Assembly (NCBI GenBank): GCA_037074765.1
Contig: JBAMDO010000577.1
Span: 806,001-870,000, forward strand
Source: Mansonella perstans
Lineage: Eukaryota > Nematoda > Chromadorea > Rhabditida > Onchocercidae
Direction of reading: 5' to 3'
Length of the DNA: 64,000 bases
A program made the translations under genes and the position numbers. This document shows positions 1 through 11,831 of this stretch, one piece after another (within the stretch, counting starts at the first letter, position 1; every line of letters begins with the position of its first letter). The notes beneath the pieces were generated by a model. The model saw only the letters and a list, made by a program, of their open reading frames with translations, had not been told where the DNA came from and did not search any database.

Positions 1-1130
1 ACAAAGTAATCGGGTTTTAATATTGTACTACTGTAAGATCGAAATACTTTTGACATTACTTGAAGGATTTTATGTCTGGCATATCTCTTTCATTTTCAAT
101 ATTTGTTCTTTAACATCTAAGAAATTTATTTTGAACATAATTTTAAAAACCAAACATAACATGGAAGAAAACTTTAAAGTTTTAGAATTAAACGCCACTT
201 AAAAGTGTTGATTCGAATTTATTATTCTCATATTATTTGAAAGATTTGACTATTAGAATATTTAAAGAAAAATTCGAGGATCTGAGACAAATCAACTAAT
301 ACGTTATCAATGAAGAAATTAAACGCTTGAAAATCGAAATTTATAATGAAGTCAAAAAATCACATAAATCCCGAAAAGATTGCTGAGCCTTGTTTTGAAA
401 AGCTAAACACAAATATAAGGAATTTCTTATCGAACGATATGGCAAGTGCTTGAACTAAAATAATTCAAATGACCCGAAGAGCAGCTTGTTTTAAAGATGT
501 AATTTTCGTCGTGTTTCGCTTTTAGTGTAATGCCCACTCAAGTCAATCAAAAAAAAAAACGAAGTAAATGGCCTCGCTCAAGTATATCGAAAAAAGACCA
601 AACAAAAATTATCACAAAAAATGTAATACATTATCCAAAATAGAGCGATATCGTCAAAAAAAACAAGAAAAACTAAAGTAAATGCAGAACTTAATGTTAA
701 AATAATCAATTAACGTATTAATCTGAAAGAAAAAATAAACTAAGCAAAAATATATAATAAAGAAATAAAACCCATCCTTAATTAAACATCTAGGAGAAAA
801 TGAATCTTATCATAATCCATATGACAATAAAGTAAAGAATAAACTAAGCAAAATGCAAAAAAACGAAAAACAACCAAAATTACTAATAACCAAGGTAAAA
901 TAAAACGAATAGAATGAAAAAATTCCAAAGTATTTCTAGAAATGCTAAATCTCCCTCCAGACTTATCAAACTATATATTTCCTTAAATAAGGAACAGAAG
1001 TCATTAAACTAGCAATAACTACCGGGTGATCAATATCTTATTTGCCCTCAAACTGAAACATAGCCAGTAAAAGCAATTCTTATTGATAAAAAGTATACAC
1101 AAATACACCACATAACAAGTACTATGCAAG
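1..1130. other. No gene recognised at the left edge
   Basis: A-rich sequence with frequent stops in all frames and no coherent exon. It lies downstream of the minus-strand zinc-finger gene, so part of it may be the 3' untranslated region of that gene. Confidence 0.5.
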
Positions 1131-4100
1131 CTACTGCATTTTTCCGGAAGCGTCGTCGTCTGTTGCATTTGTTGAAGAATGCCCGAACTGTGGATTTAAT
1201 TGCAACAGGTCTGAATGGAAATTTTTTAAAAGCTTCTGCCAAAAGTACTGAAGAAAAAAAAACCTTAAGAAAAGAAAAATGTCAAAGGAAAACTTGGCTT
1301 ATCATGTTTTCGATGTTTTGAAGAATATTATCATTCTATTTCAGGTAGACAAATGCAAAATTGCAAAACTAACTGTGCAATTTGCGACACTGACGCTCAT
1401 GTCTTTTCAGTTCTTCTCTACGCATGAATATTTGACGACAATATTCGCACTGAGTTTTAAGTTGATGTATTTTCTTGTGATTAGAATGTGCTGATTGTGC
1501 AGCGAATACTTTCCCACAACCGGGTTGTTTGCACTGATAACGAAATGGTTTTTTGTGCTCTGTCCTATGTTTTCTATTTTCCGTTAGATTCATCATTGTC
1601 GCAGTACATCCAGGATAAGGACAGTCATAATGCTTATCTGAAAAACTTCTGATATGACATTTAACTCTCTTATGATGGTTAAAAAATGTTCATTCTATTT
1701 CAGGCGGAGAAACGCATATTTGCAAAACTAACAAGGTAATTCGTGACTCTCATGCTGGTGTCTTCTCAAGCTACTATTTTGTGTGAAGTTCTTGGAACAG
1801 TTTTTGCATTGAAATTTAGATTGGTATTTCTTGTGTCTATAAAGTCCTTGTAAATTATTGAATATTCGGCCACAGTCGGATCCTTTGCATTCATAACGAA
1901 ATGGTTTTTGATGCCCTTTCCTGTGTTTTATATATTCACTTCTCTTTGTCATACTCGCAGTACATCCAGGATAAAAACAGTCATACTTATCTGAAAAATT
2001 TTGTTATGACATTTATCTTTACAATGTACATTATGACCGGATCAATTTCAGTATTTCATTGCTTGTTTTCTCGAATTCACATTGTCGAGTGAAAGCATTA
2101 AATTTAAATCTTTTTTGAAAAAATCCTTTTCAAATTCATTGGTTATTACAATACCAACAGTGACTCTCTATGGAGGATGGAAAAATGTCGTAGCATAAGT
2201 TGAATTTTTTATTGCTATTCCACTAATGCTTTGCAGAGCATTTCACGTGCATTATATTTTGGGAACAAATATAAAACTGCAAAACTTACTATTCACTCCG
2301 CGACACTTTTGTTCATGTCTTTCCTTTGATTGCTTACTTGCAAAGAAATTGCCACAATGTTTGCATTCAAAACGAAACGGCTTCTTGTCCCCTCTCTTAT
2401 ATTTTATGTATTCATTTCGCTTCTTCATACTCGCATTGTACTTTTTCTCATCTGAAGTAACACAGTAATAGCATATTTTTTCAATTAACATACCATTACC
2501 TCATTTGCCAATTAATTGAAGCAATCTAAAAGTTGCTCATAAGAATCTCAGTACTATACCTGCCAAATCAAATTTTGACTTGAACTACTCGACGTTATTT
2601 ACTTTTCCCGCCGAGTATTGGAAATTAAAAGTTGGCTTTAGTGTTGTTTTCGATGGAATAATCTTCCACAATAAATAAGTTAAAATAGATCAGTTTCTGC
2701 TTTCGATTTTTCATGGTCTGCACTCTTAATTTTAAACAAATAAGTCAAATTAAAGTATTGAACGAAAAGCCATTACGTAATTCTTTACCACTTGTTCCTG
2801 GTAATTCGCCAACAGCATTTCTCCATCCATTGTCATGCGCATCCATGTCTTGATCAAATAGTGATAAATCGAAATTGTCGATAATTTCTCTGGACACAGC
2901 AGCTGTGTCAGAATCACTTAGTGGTGAATTTATATCCTCGATAATTTTCCGGATGAAATCACTGTTGCCACTCGTTTTTAACGGTTCTTCATGGTCTGAA
3001 TGGAAATTTCTAAAATGCTACTGCCAAAAGTACTGAAGAAAAAAAAACCTTAAGAAAAGAAAAATGTCAAAGGAAAACTTGGCTTATCATGTTTTCGATG
3101 TTTTGAAGAGTATTATCATTCTATTTCAGGTAGACAAATGCAAAATTGCAAAACTAACTGTGCAATCTGCGACACTGACGCTCATGTCTTTTCAGTTCTT
3201 TTCTACGTATGAATACTTGACGACAATATTCGCACTGAGTTTTAAGTTGATGTTTTTTCTTGTGATAAAAATGTGTTGATTTTGCAACGAATACTTTCCC
3301 ACAACCGGGTTGTTTGCACTGATAACGAAATGGTTTTTTGTGCTCTGTCCTATGTTTTCTATATTCTGTTTGATTCATCATCGTCGCAGTACATCCAGGA
3401 TAAGGACAGTCATAATGCTTATCTGAAAAACTTCTGATATGACATTTATATTTGCAGTCCACATTGTGATGAATCACTGCATTTTCTTCCCTAATTCTTC
3501 AACCTTACATAATCCAATATGAGCAACGAAGTTTTTAAATCAACTTTTTTAAGAAAAAAGAAACCACTTAAATTCATAGATTATTAGGGTACCAACAATT
3601 ACTATCAACAGCATTCTATATAAAACAAGTGAAAGTAACTCTCTTATGATGGTTAAAAAATGTCCATTTTATTTCAGGAAGACAAATGCAAATTTGCAAA
3701 ACTAACAAGGTGTCCCGTGATTCTTATGCTGGTGATTTACCAAGTTATCTTTTCGTTTGAAGATTTTGAAGCAGCTTTTGCATTGAAGTTTATGATCCAC
3801 ATGTTTACGAAGTCCTTCCGAACTGTTGAATATACGCCCACAGTCGGGTTCTTTGCATTCATAACGAAATGGTTTCTCATGCGCTCTCTTGTGTTTCAAA
3901 TATTCACTTCTCTTTGTCATACTCGCAGTACATCCGGGATATTGACAGTGATGCTTATCTGAAAAACTCTGACATGAAATTTGTCTTTATGATATACGTT
4001 GTGACCGGTCCATTTCATTGCTCGTTTTCTCGAAGTCATTTAATCGAGTAAAAAAAACAAATTTAAATCTTTTTTGAAAAAAACTACTCGAAGTTACTCG

Positions 4101-4771
4101 AAGTACACTTTTCCTCCCGAGTATTGGAAATTAAAAGTTGGCTTTAGTGTTGTTTTCGATGGAATAATCTTCCACAATAAATAAGTGTAAAATAGATCAG
4201 TTTCTGCTTTCGATTTTTCATGGTCTGCACTCTTAATTTCAACTAAGTCAAATTAAAGAATTTTAAAGTATTGAACGAAAAGCCATTACGCTTTACCGCT
4301 TGTTCCTGGTAATTCTCCAACAGCATTTCTCCATCCACTGTCATGTGCATCCGCGTCTGGATCAAATAATGATAAATTGACAGCAATTGTGTCAAAATCA
4401 TTTAGTAGTAAATTGGTATCCTCGATAATTTTCTGGATGAAATCACTGTCACCACTTGTTTCTAGCGGCTCTTCATCAGTATTTTTCCATTCACTGTTGT
4501 ATGCACCTGTATCTTGACCAAGAACTGAATCCAAATCCATGTGATCGAGGACATTATAGTCATCTGAGAAGAAATTATTGTTTATGTGATCCGGTTGAAT
4601 TACCATTGCATCTTCGTGTGAGGTGTCTGAGGCAAAAAGTTGGCGATTGATAGGCATGGCATTTTGTGAATTAGAATTAATGTCATCATTGTCGGGAGTA
4701 GATGTCGTGGAGATTTTCTTCTGAACTGAAGCGATGCAAAGGAAAATGCTGAACCAAATGATACATGCCAT
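1131..4771 (-). CDS. Multi-C2H2 zinc-finger protein with predicted signal peptide and acidic segments (8 exons)
   Basis: Proposed exons on the minus strand: 4771-4290, 3984-3707, 3476-3159, 2995-2777, 2451-2290, 1990-1733, 1664-1374 and 1210-1131. All phases fit and the sum is 695 codons plus stop. Exon 1 starts at an ATG two bases after a TTTACAG acceptor (likely trans-splice site). It begins with the hydrophobic stretch MACIIWFSIFLCIASVQ, then an acidic Ser/Asn/Asp-rich region. Exons 2, 3, 6 and 7 each carry three fingers (CxPxC or CxxC ... H ... H/C) joined by linkers of the KPFRYxC type. Exon 5 carries one good finger and one decayed finger. Exon 4 is a second copy of the acidic segment. 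Exon 8 encodes a short Asp/Ser-rich tail. Some last fingers end in Cys (C2HC), and one finger of exon 6 lacks its final His. DNA or RNA binding is the usual family role, but an N-terminal signal peptide is odd for that. Alternatives are two adjacent genes, or alternative stops at each finger exon, because a TAG lies just inside several donors. Confidence 0.6.
1203..4290. repeat. Direct tandem duplication of zinc-finger/acidic exon units
   Basis: About 1203-2780 and about 2988-4290 are collinear near-copies, exons and introns alike. For example, the stretch from 1235 to 1400 recurs at 3020-3185 with very few changes, 1650-2010 matches 3640-3960, and 2575-2775 matches 4085-4290. Offsets drift from about 1785 to 1974 to 1506 bases because of insertions and deletions (the exon at 2451-2290 lies in one of them). 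The duplicated sequence is the internal part of the zinc-finger gene. Confidence 0.8.
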
Positions 4772-4773
4772 TG

Positions 4774-4776
4774 CTG
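4774..4776 (-). other. Putative spliced-leader trans-splice acceptor of the zinc-finger gene
   Basis: On the minus strand a pyrimidine-rich run ends in CAG two bases before the ATG at 4771. No upstream exon is needed to complete the reading frame, which favours trans-splicing and supports this start. Confidence 0.45.
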
Positions 4777-5239
4777 TAAAGAAGGACAACGTGAATTTTT
4801 GCAGTTTTTAAAATGTCAGGAATTCTCAAATGAAAGCTTTTTATTTCGGTTGGTTGGAATTAAACGACCAAAGGTTCAAAGGTTCTTTGATCTGATTGCC
4901 AAATTGGAATAATTCTCAAATTCTTTTCATTTTCTTATTCATAAATATACAGTTTTAGATTTTAGACTGCAAGGGAAATTGCATACCAACGAACTAGCAA
5001 GGATAGATCCATGAAGCGAGCGAATATTGTGGAAGTGATCAGAATGAAATTGAAGATATTTGAAAAGATGGCGCAGAAGTGATTAGCTATGTTTCAGAAA
5101 ACGGATATTTGAAAGAAATTCTAAGAAATTAACAATGAAATAGAATTTCATTCCAAAAATTTACATAAAACGCTACCTTCATTCATTCAACAATAGCACT
5201 GGAATAATTAGGCTATACACCACTGAAATTTATGGAAGT

Positions 5240-5634
5240 GACGCAAATAAAATGTTCAGAACATTAGCTAGACTATGAAAAAGTTCATATTCATCAGTAA
5301 TTATTTCTTCATCTGTTTCATTTCCATTGGCATTGTCTAAATTGGCATTTCCACTTTCTTCTCATCGGGATTGCTTTTCTTCCTCGATATTCTCATTCAG
5401 TTTAGTTGTTTGAATACCACTGTAATCAATTTTTATTCCTTTTTTATTCATCACTAGTCCTTCATCATCTGAATAAATATTTACTATTTATACAACTGGG
5501 TTCAAAAAGATAAATGGCGTCGTAAGCATTATTTGTTCAGATACATTCATTGGTCGCTTTATTTATTCAACAGAAATTGCCTTTGCAATAGTTCTTTCTT
5601 CACCTTTTATGGCTTTACAACATTCACAGATGTT
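5240..5634 (-). pseudogene. Decayed acidic/CxxC-containing coding remnant
   Basis: One minus-strand frame reads as plausible protein for about 125 codons but is broken by three stops (two TAA and one TGA). It contains a short CECC motif near its start and a strongly acidic Asn/Glu-rich stretch near its end. Position and composition suggest a relic related to the neighbouring zinc-finger family, but no direct alignment to an intact exon was found. Function lost or unknown. Confidence 0.35.
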
Positions 5635-6100
5635 AAACCTTACGTATGCTGCGATAGAATTCTATAATTCGTTTTTCTAATGTCTGATATTTCGAAAACA
5701 TTCAAAATGATTTATATATGGATTTAGATAAAATCAAAGTATCATTTATTGTTCTATAGCATCATGCCAGAAGTCGGATGAACAGATTATATGCATTGAA
5801 GGCATTAAATTAGTTTTAGATATGATCGAGATGAACTATTAAGTGCAATTCTACAAGCTGACAGGATGGAGAATGAAAAAAATCCTTTCGTTCTTCATTC
5901 AGAATCTCACATCATTGTTCAATCTGTGGAACCTATCAGACTGTGGACGAAAGCTATCGTGTAATTTTCAGTATAGTTTTTTAGTTTTTCGTACATAAAT
6001 TTTTCATACAATGAGAATTCTTTAAGGACTGTTTTTTATCTCTGTTTGACAAGAAAAAAGTCAAGGCAACTTTTAATTGTGTCTATAGACTGTGTCAAAA

Positions 6101-6492
6101 CACTTGAAACAAAAACATCCTAAAATTCAAAAATTCATGCGGAAATTGTCACCGAATCTTCATACTTAAAGATGAATTGGAACAACATGTGCATCAGTAT
6201 CGCGAATTACACAGTTAGTTTTGCAATTTTGCATTTTTCTACCTGAAATAGAATGAAAATATTTTTCAAAATATCGAAAACATGATTGGCCAAAGCTTTT
6301 TTGACGTTTATCATTTTTTCCTTTTTTCCTTTTTCTTTTTTAAAGTTTGCTTCTTTTTTTAATGCTTTTGGTGGTAGCACTTAAAAAATATTTATCCCAG
6401 ACCTGGCGCAATTAAATCTATTGTTTGGATTTTCGTCGGCAAAAACGGCAAACGTCGTTTCCGGAACAAGTGAAACAGCTGATCAAAATTAG
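6101..6492 (+). pseudogene. Inverted, broken paralogue of the zinc-finger gene 3' end
   Basis: Plus-strand remnant. Residues SCGNCHRIF followed by an ELEQHVHQYRELHS tail (6135-6218) match the last finger of the exons ending at 1374 and 3159. Upstream, the preceding finger is in another frame (frameshift near 6125). The phase-1 donor after 6213 is kept. The intron that follows is the reverse complement of the intron at 1240-1373. The terminal exon 6401-6492 aligns with exon 1210-1131 (shared LxQLN...F...SS core, Ser/Thr/Asp tail, stop). The copy is therefore an inverted duplicate with at least one lesion. A still-spliced short product cannot be excluded. Confidence 0.55.
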
Positions 6493-6835
6493 TGAGGCAA
6501 TCCAGAATTTTCAGACTACTATATTCCGGTATAAGTCTACTGGGTAGTGTTTGGTGCTGAAAGAACAAATACCGAAACTGATGTTTCACAGCAAAAAATT
6601 CAGTTAATTATTGTGGGGAATCCTTTTATCACAGGGAAATTGCGCTTAGAATAATGTTACATAGTTTCTTACAATTAAATCAGTTGAAATTGGTGTGAAA
6701 AACTTATTTTATTGCGCTGATGTTTTCATAACCAGTTTTGAAACTATGTGATTGGCGTGATAGAGCTCTAATTACAACTATAAATACCATAGCAAGAGTT
6801 TTTCAGATGAACGGAGCATAAATATGTTTTTTACC

Positions 6836-6896
6836 GGATTCGACAAACACAGGAGGTGGTGAAACTTCCGAAACAGGTGCACCAGCTGATTACTAG
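6836..6896 (+). pseudogene. Extra copy of the zinc-finger gene terminal exon tail
   Basis: The frame ending in TAG at 6894-6896 encodes a Gly/Ser/Thr-rich tail containing ETSETGAPADY. It resembles the end of the exon at 6401-6492 (SGTSETADQN), and the surrounding DNA (6863-6930) also resembles 6462-6530. No finger exon is found just upstream, so this looks like a fragment. Confidence 0.4.
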
Positions 6897-8104
6897 AGCA
6901 TCGCAGACTTTTCAGAATATTTTGATGTTTCAGATGATCACTAATACGTATTATCTGGCATTAAAAAAAGTGAAAACTGATAGTGATCATGTTGCAGCTA
7001 CATATTCACAGTTATCTGTTCGCGGGAGATCCGATACAGCCAATTTTATTCATTACTTTAGACAGACCATAGCAGGATGCTATGATACAGTATAATATTT
7101 TATTTTTTTGCATTTTTTCAAATTTTCTATCATTTTAGAATGTTGACGCGTTTTTGAATTTTGGAAATTTTGAAGGTAAATGAAATAAAAAATATCATTC
7201 GTTGACATGTCATCTCATAAATGGATTAGTTGGATAACTGTTTCCCATTTAATCACAAATCACAAATGACTTTCAATCGCTTAAATTGTAAGTGGAGAAA
7301 TTTTGACAAACCGATAAAATAAACAATTCAAACTATTCACATTTTTCATCAGATAATCTTACATTACTTTAATTAAATACACTAAATTTGTGTCATCTTC
7401 AGCCATAAAACAAGACGAAATAAACCAATCTGGCAATGTGCTCGAAAAGGGAACTCTCCTAGAATGAAAAAGTTGACCTATTCTAACTGCATGGGGATTC
7501 AGTGGTGGTGCAAAATTTTACTTAATACGAAGTAGAAGACAATAGGATCAAAACATCTGATAGATTGAAAATTTACAAATTTACCTATATTTATTGCACG
7601 ACCAATTATCTAATTGTCTAATAACCAAAATCAGATCAGCGTCCTCCCACAAAAACATAGCATAATATTTACAAATATAATCCAATATGATTAAGCTCAT
7701 ACAAATTAGGCGATTTAAAATAAAACATGTTGATGCCCGATTTGTTCATTAAATTCGATGTGAAATATTGAACAAAGTAAATGACACTAGAATACTGAAG
7801 AAAAAGTATTTTCAATGAAATTCTTAAGAAATTAGGCATTTAGCATAAATTCTCCATAAATAATGGTTATAATCGACGCAGCTGAATTAGACGCCAAGGC
7901 TCATCTGTGCAGTTTTACGTAACAAATTCAGCTTAGCTATCACGACCTTTAAATTTATAAAAAATGATAATAGGTTAGAAATCATTTGCATAATTTAAAA
8001 AATAGGTGAGTTGTTTTTTATAGTTTTTTCTTCGTATTTTTGCGTGATTTAAAAAATTTCTCGTACTAGTTTTTGTAAGTTTTACGAGTTTTACGATAAG
8101 TTTT

Positions 8105-8325
8105 ACGAATTTTGCGAAATTATAGTTATCTGAGAAGAGATTATTGTGTATGTGATTCGGTTGAATTACCATTGCATCTTGGTATGAGGTGTCTGAGGCA
8201 GCAAGTTGGCGAAGATAGATAGGCATGACGTTTTGTGAATTAGAATTAATGTCATCATTGTCGGGACTAGATGTCGTGGAGGTTTTTTTCTGAGCTGAAG
8301 CGATGCAAAGGAAAAAAAAATTCAA
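8105..8325 (-). pseudogene. Truncated copy of zinc-finger gene exon 1
   Basis: On the minus strand this reads FLCIASAQKKTSTTSSPDND and continues to a site matching residue ~95 of the gene at 1131-4771, with high identity to its first exon. The start methionine and first half of the signal peptide are replaced by unrelated AT-rich sequence. The match stops abruptly near 8120, followed by lysine/asparagine-rich low-complexity sequence. This is a fragment truncated at both ends. Confidence 0.6.
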
Positions 8326-8334
8326 AAACTTAAG

Positions 8335-8792
8335 GAAAATCAAGCACTTTAAAGAAAAATGAATTTAAGATATTCCACAAATTTTGAAAAACCCAGAAGT
8401 TCTGCTAATTCACTTAATATAAAAGACTAAATTCTATTCAAATCCTAAAAAAATCAAAAAATGGGAAATTCAGATAGAAAAGCAAAATTAAAATTATGAT
8501 GAGCGCAAAAAATCAAACATGCCCAAAAACTTGAAAATATTCCGAAATATTTCAGACGTTTTAAAAACTCAAAGTTCCTTAATTTCAAATACTAACACTA
8601 AGAATAATCCGTTTCACGTTCTTGATTCAAAAAGGAAAAATTATCAATCATGATCAATCATGCCTTCTACAATTCAAATAGAATGATAGTAAGATTAGTA
8701 CTAACTGATTCATCCCATGACCAATTGGTACAATCATCGTTATATAACTTGCCAGATCTAAATCCCCAAGAAATGAAAACTTCCACAAATTA
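8335..8792. repeat. Dispersed direct repeat, copy 1
   Basis: This segment recurs at 12768-13187 in the same orientation with only scattered substitutions and small gaps. The shared part runs from the CAAGCACTTTAAAGAAA motif to the CTTCCACAAATTA motif. Neither copy codes for a protein. It is probably a segmental copy or a short non-autonomous element; no terminal repeats were seen. Confidence 0.7.
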
Positions 8793-9337
8793 CGGCTCGA
8801 AATCTCAGCAAAAAAATATAAGCTTTTCCCGTTCATGAAAAAAACAGGCATATAACATCGCAGCACTTTTGTGATATCATTTTTTGCATCGGATACATCA
8901 GATAATCAAGTTTTTATTAATTTCTCCGATATTTTCATTTTTTTCTGTCAAACTATTTGTTAATTTAGAATTTCTAATATGGCTTAGTTTAAATGCTGAA
9001 ATCATTGCTGAAACAATGACCAATCAATTAATCAATCGAATAATTAAATAAGAAAAAGTCTACTACTTTCTTGCAGACTGATACTATGAACACTTTCAAC
9101 ATTTTAGCAAATGTCATTGCTCGCAATTGGAGTGACCGAGTGAGACTATATGGCTTGCTGAACAAATTTATCCTTTTTAGTGTTGTTGCAAACTGCTTGT
9201 TACAGAGCCACAAGTGAGCTGTTTTCGGTGAGCAGAACTGACGCTATGGGATTTTTATAGCGCCAAGGACCTGCTGCAGCTAGCCCTGGAAATGGATGGC
9301 ACTTAAATGGGAGACTTATACTCAACCGTTCCATAGC

Positions 9338-9781
9338 TTATGCTATAAAAAATTCACAGGAAAAAACTGTTAAAAGAAATGAATGAGAAATATTGTTGCC
9401 CGAACTCTTCCGCTTCGCTATTTCTACTCTCCTATATCGTTGTATGATAGGGAAACCCAGTACGTTTCGATTGCCACTTCTCGGGGTATTTCGCTCTTCT
9501 AGCTCTTCGAACCTCCTCTGCACCTCCTTCAACCGAGTTGTAAGCGAACGTACCAACTGAAAATTGTCTTGACAATTGAAATTAAATTTATCTTTCATTT
9601 AATTCTCACCGCAATCAGTTTGCGACAAAAGAAGAGAAGGAAAACAAAAAAAGGAAGGCAAAGCAATTATTACCTCGATCGCTTTGCTCATAAATTTCTG
9701 GAATGCTCGAAACATTTCAAATCCTCTTTGCAGAGAATTCAAGATATCGGAAAGGCTGAAATCTTCCGAATATGCGCATAT
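9338..9781 (-). CDS. Unrecognised coiled-coil-like protein, 5' end not found (2 exons)
   Basis: Exon 9781-9674 ends at a GTAATA donor. Exon 9556-9338 follows a TTTTCAG acceptor in the same phase (0) and runs to a stop. The first part is helical and hydrophobic (DILNSLQRGFEMF). The second begins with a charged coiled-coil-like segment (LTTRLKEVQRRFEELEERN), then a basic Pro/Arg-rich stretch. The arrangement, exon phase and the leucine-rich-to-LT(T/A)(R/K)L(K/E) pattern parallel the first two exons of the gene at 14515-16152, so the two may be paralogues. No start methionine lies in frame in the first exon, because a TGA lies upstream, so an upstream exon is missing or the gene is broken. Function unknown. 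Confidence 0.4.
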
Positions 9782-9829
9782 CTTACAAAATCATCCTTCA
9801 GTATTCTTCTTTTACAATAAAATTCGTAA

Positions 9830-11200
9830 TTTTGTTATGAAATAGCAGTATTTATGCAAGTTTTTTACCTAATTAAAAAAAAACCAGCGAGAGAATTTGC
9901 ATACATTTCAAATTCTTGAATAATACAAATATTCAATCTTAAATGGTGCCATTATGAATTCAATTTTATTGTATAAGTTTTTCCATATAAAGTAAAATTC
10001 ACATGCAATTTTCTACTTAATTGGTGCTACTGATACATAACTGAGTTATTAAAGAAAAAATTTAGCAATTCTCTTTATAATACATTTTTAGATAAATGTA
10101 AAGGCAAGAGGTCTTATTTTCTCAATGCGATTGAATTGTAACATGTTCCGACTGAATGCCTGTAAGGTAAAAAACCTTTGCTCAATCGTCGCAGGCAACA
10201 ACTGGAAGAATAACGTACTCATATTGACGATCAGTAATGGAAGCTAGAACTGGTGGACTACGTAAGCAACAAATTCAGTCTTCCAGGGCCACTCGCTTTG
10301 CGATTAATATGTGTATAATCCAGGAAGGCATAATCTCATATAAATTTACATATAGTTCAGGAGCAGTATTAGAAAATAATTCTGACTCCGAAAAATCCTT
10401 CATCTGAAAAAATAATTTAGGATTTCAGGAAGTAAATTTCAGAAAGACGAAACAAGTACCATGATATTAAATTTGAAAAGATTGTTTATGACAGAGATAC
10501 ACTATGACTAAATCTGGAAATTTCTTGGCGCATTAAATACTAACTTCTAACAGTATCACTTTCATGTAACACTTGTTGGTGCCTCGTTTTAATCCAAACT
10601 TTGACCAAAACATTTTCAGTGAGCATGGTTTGTCACAAATCATTACAGGTAAAAAATTCCGACTATCCAGAACATGTAAATTCCGATCACCTGTAAACCT
10701 CTTGAAATTGATATGACCAATAGTTAAAAGAATTTTGGTCTTGACAGATAAGTTCCAACAAATGTAAGAAAAACAATTAGTTGCATAAATAGGTGTTTAA
10801 ACATCGCATTTCTAATTTCCAAACCGTTAATTCAATGAAAAATCTTAACTAACGTTAATAAAAAATCTTAACTAAGCTTAACTAAAACTAAAAATCTTAA
10901 CTAAGCTTTCTGCAATTTGACAATAACGCTTTATAACGGGAAACATTTCTAATTACAGAAAATTCGAAAGGATTTTTTAAACAGAAAAGTAAAACTAACA
11001 AGCAACAATTTTTTCAAAAGCTTCTTGCGTCTACAATGACCGACGATAACGGGAATGACGATTCATGTTTTCGACTATAACGGCATTGTGTGCAATTAAA
11101 TGAGTTTTAAAACGAGCGTATTGATCCAGTGAAAACTAAAACTACATCTATCAAAAAAGAAATCCAAAAATTCAAGATAAGAATTTCAGGAAGCTGAAAT
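9830..11200. other. Mostly non-coding, with short coding-like islands
   Basis: Two minus-strand stretches read like protein but could not be joined. One near 10640-10555 gives VLVKVWIKTRHQQVLHESD. One at 10264-10190 begins after an acceptor, gives ASITDRQYEYVILPVVACDD and ends in TGA. A third (about 11085-11035) gives a short Arg-rich tail. They may be terminal exons of a decayed gene, or chance. Confidence 0.25.
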
Positions 11201-11204
11201 AATA

Positions 11205-11831
11205 TCACATCGATGACTTTGAAATAAAAGTCCATGTGTAAAAAAGAAATAACGAGGGTGAGAAAACTTGAAGATCCTCGCCTGATCTTCGATAACACAG
11301 ATTTTTTCGATCGGAAATTTTCAAAGAGGAGAAAAGCGAGGACAATAGCACTTCTTCTGAAATGAATATCAGAATTAATGAACTGAATACTAACTCTCAG
11401 CAGTAACAAATTGTCACTATTAAAACGATAAATTTAAAAATTTCTGTTTAATGCTAAGTAATACTGAAATTTGATAGGTAAAGGAAGGAAAATCCAAAAC
11501 ATATAGAAAGAAGCTAATACATATCCCTTAAGGAATACATGAGCTCAGCAGATATTTTTGTATTTGATAAATCTTCGACATTTATACATCATTAATAATG
11601 ACCTTCCGCAATGCAGAAAAATGCATAAGCGAAATCCTAGCAAAGAGTGATATCAAGGAATGAGACCCGAAATATTCGAAAAAAAAGTAAGAAAAAGCTC
11701 TTCACTAACCTTCTGAAACAACTTCATATTATAGCCTTCGCCATGATTAACGTTACATAAAGCACCATCAGTCTTGATACCGTGTCGTTCAAAGTGCTCC
11801 ATAGACTGGTTAAGTGTATCACGAAAAATGC
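11205..11831 (-). CDS. Unrecognised gene fragment, three phase-compatible exons
   Basis: Exons 11831-11710, 11636-11603 and 11356-11205 have phases 1/0, 0/1 and 1/stop and join without a break. The first reads (G)IFRDTLNQSMEHFERHGIK and continues with a Cys and a Gly/Asn-rich turn. The micro-exon of 34 bases gives DFAYAFFCIAE. The last is leucine/serine-rich with a basic patch, then hydrophobic residues. Codon choice looks like the neighbouring real exons. I do not recognise the family and found no convincing 5' exon; weak candidates lie between 12000 and 12320. It could be a complete small gene lacking its first exon, or a relic. Confidence 0.35.
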
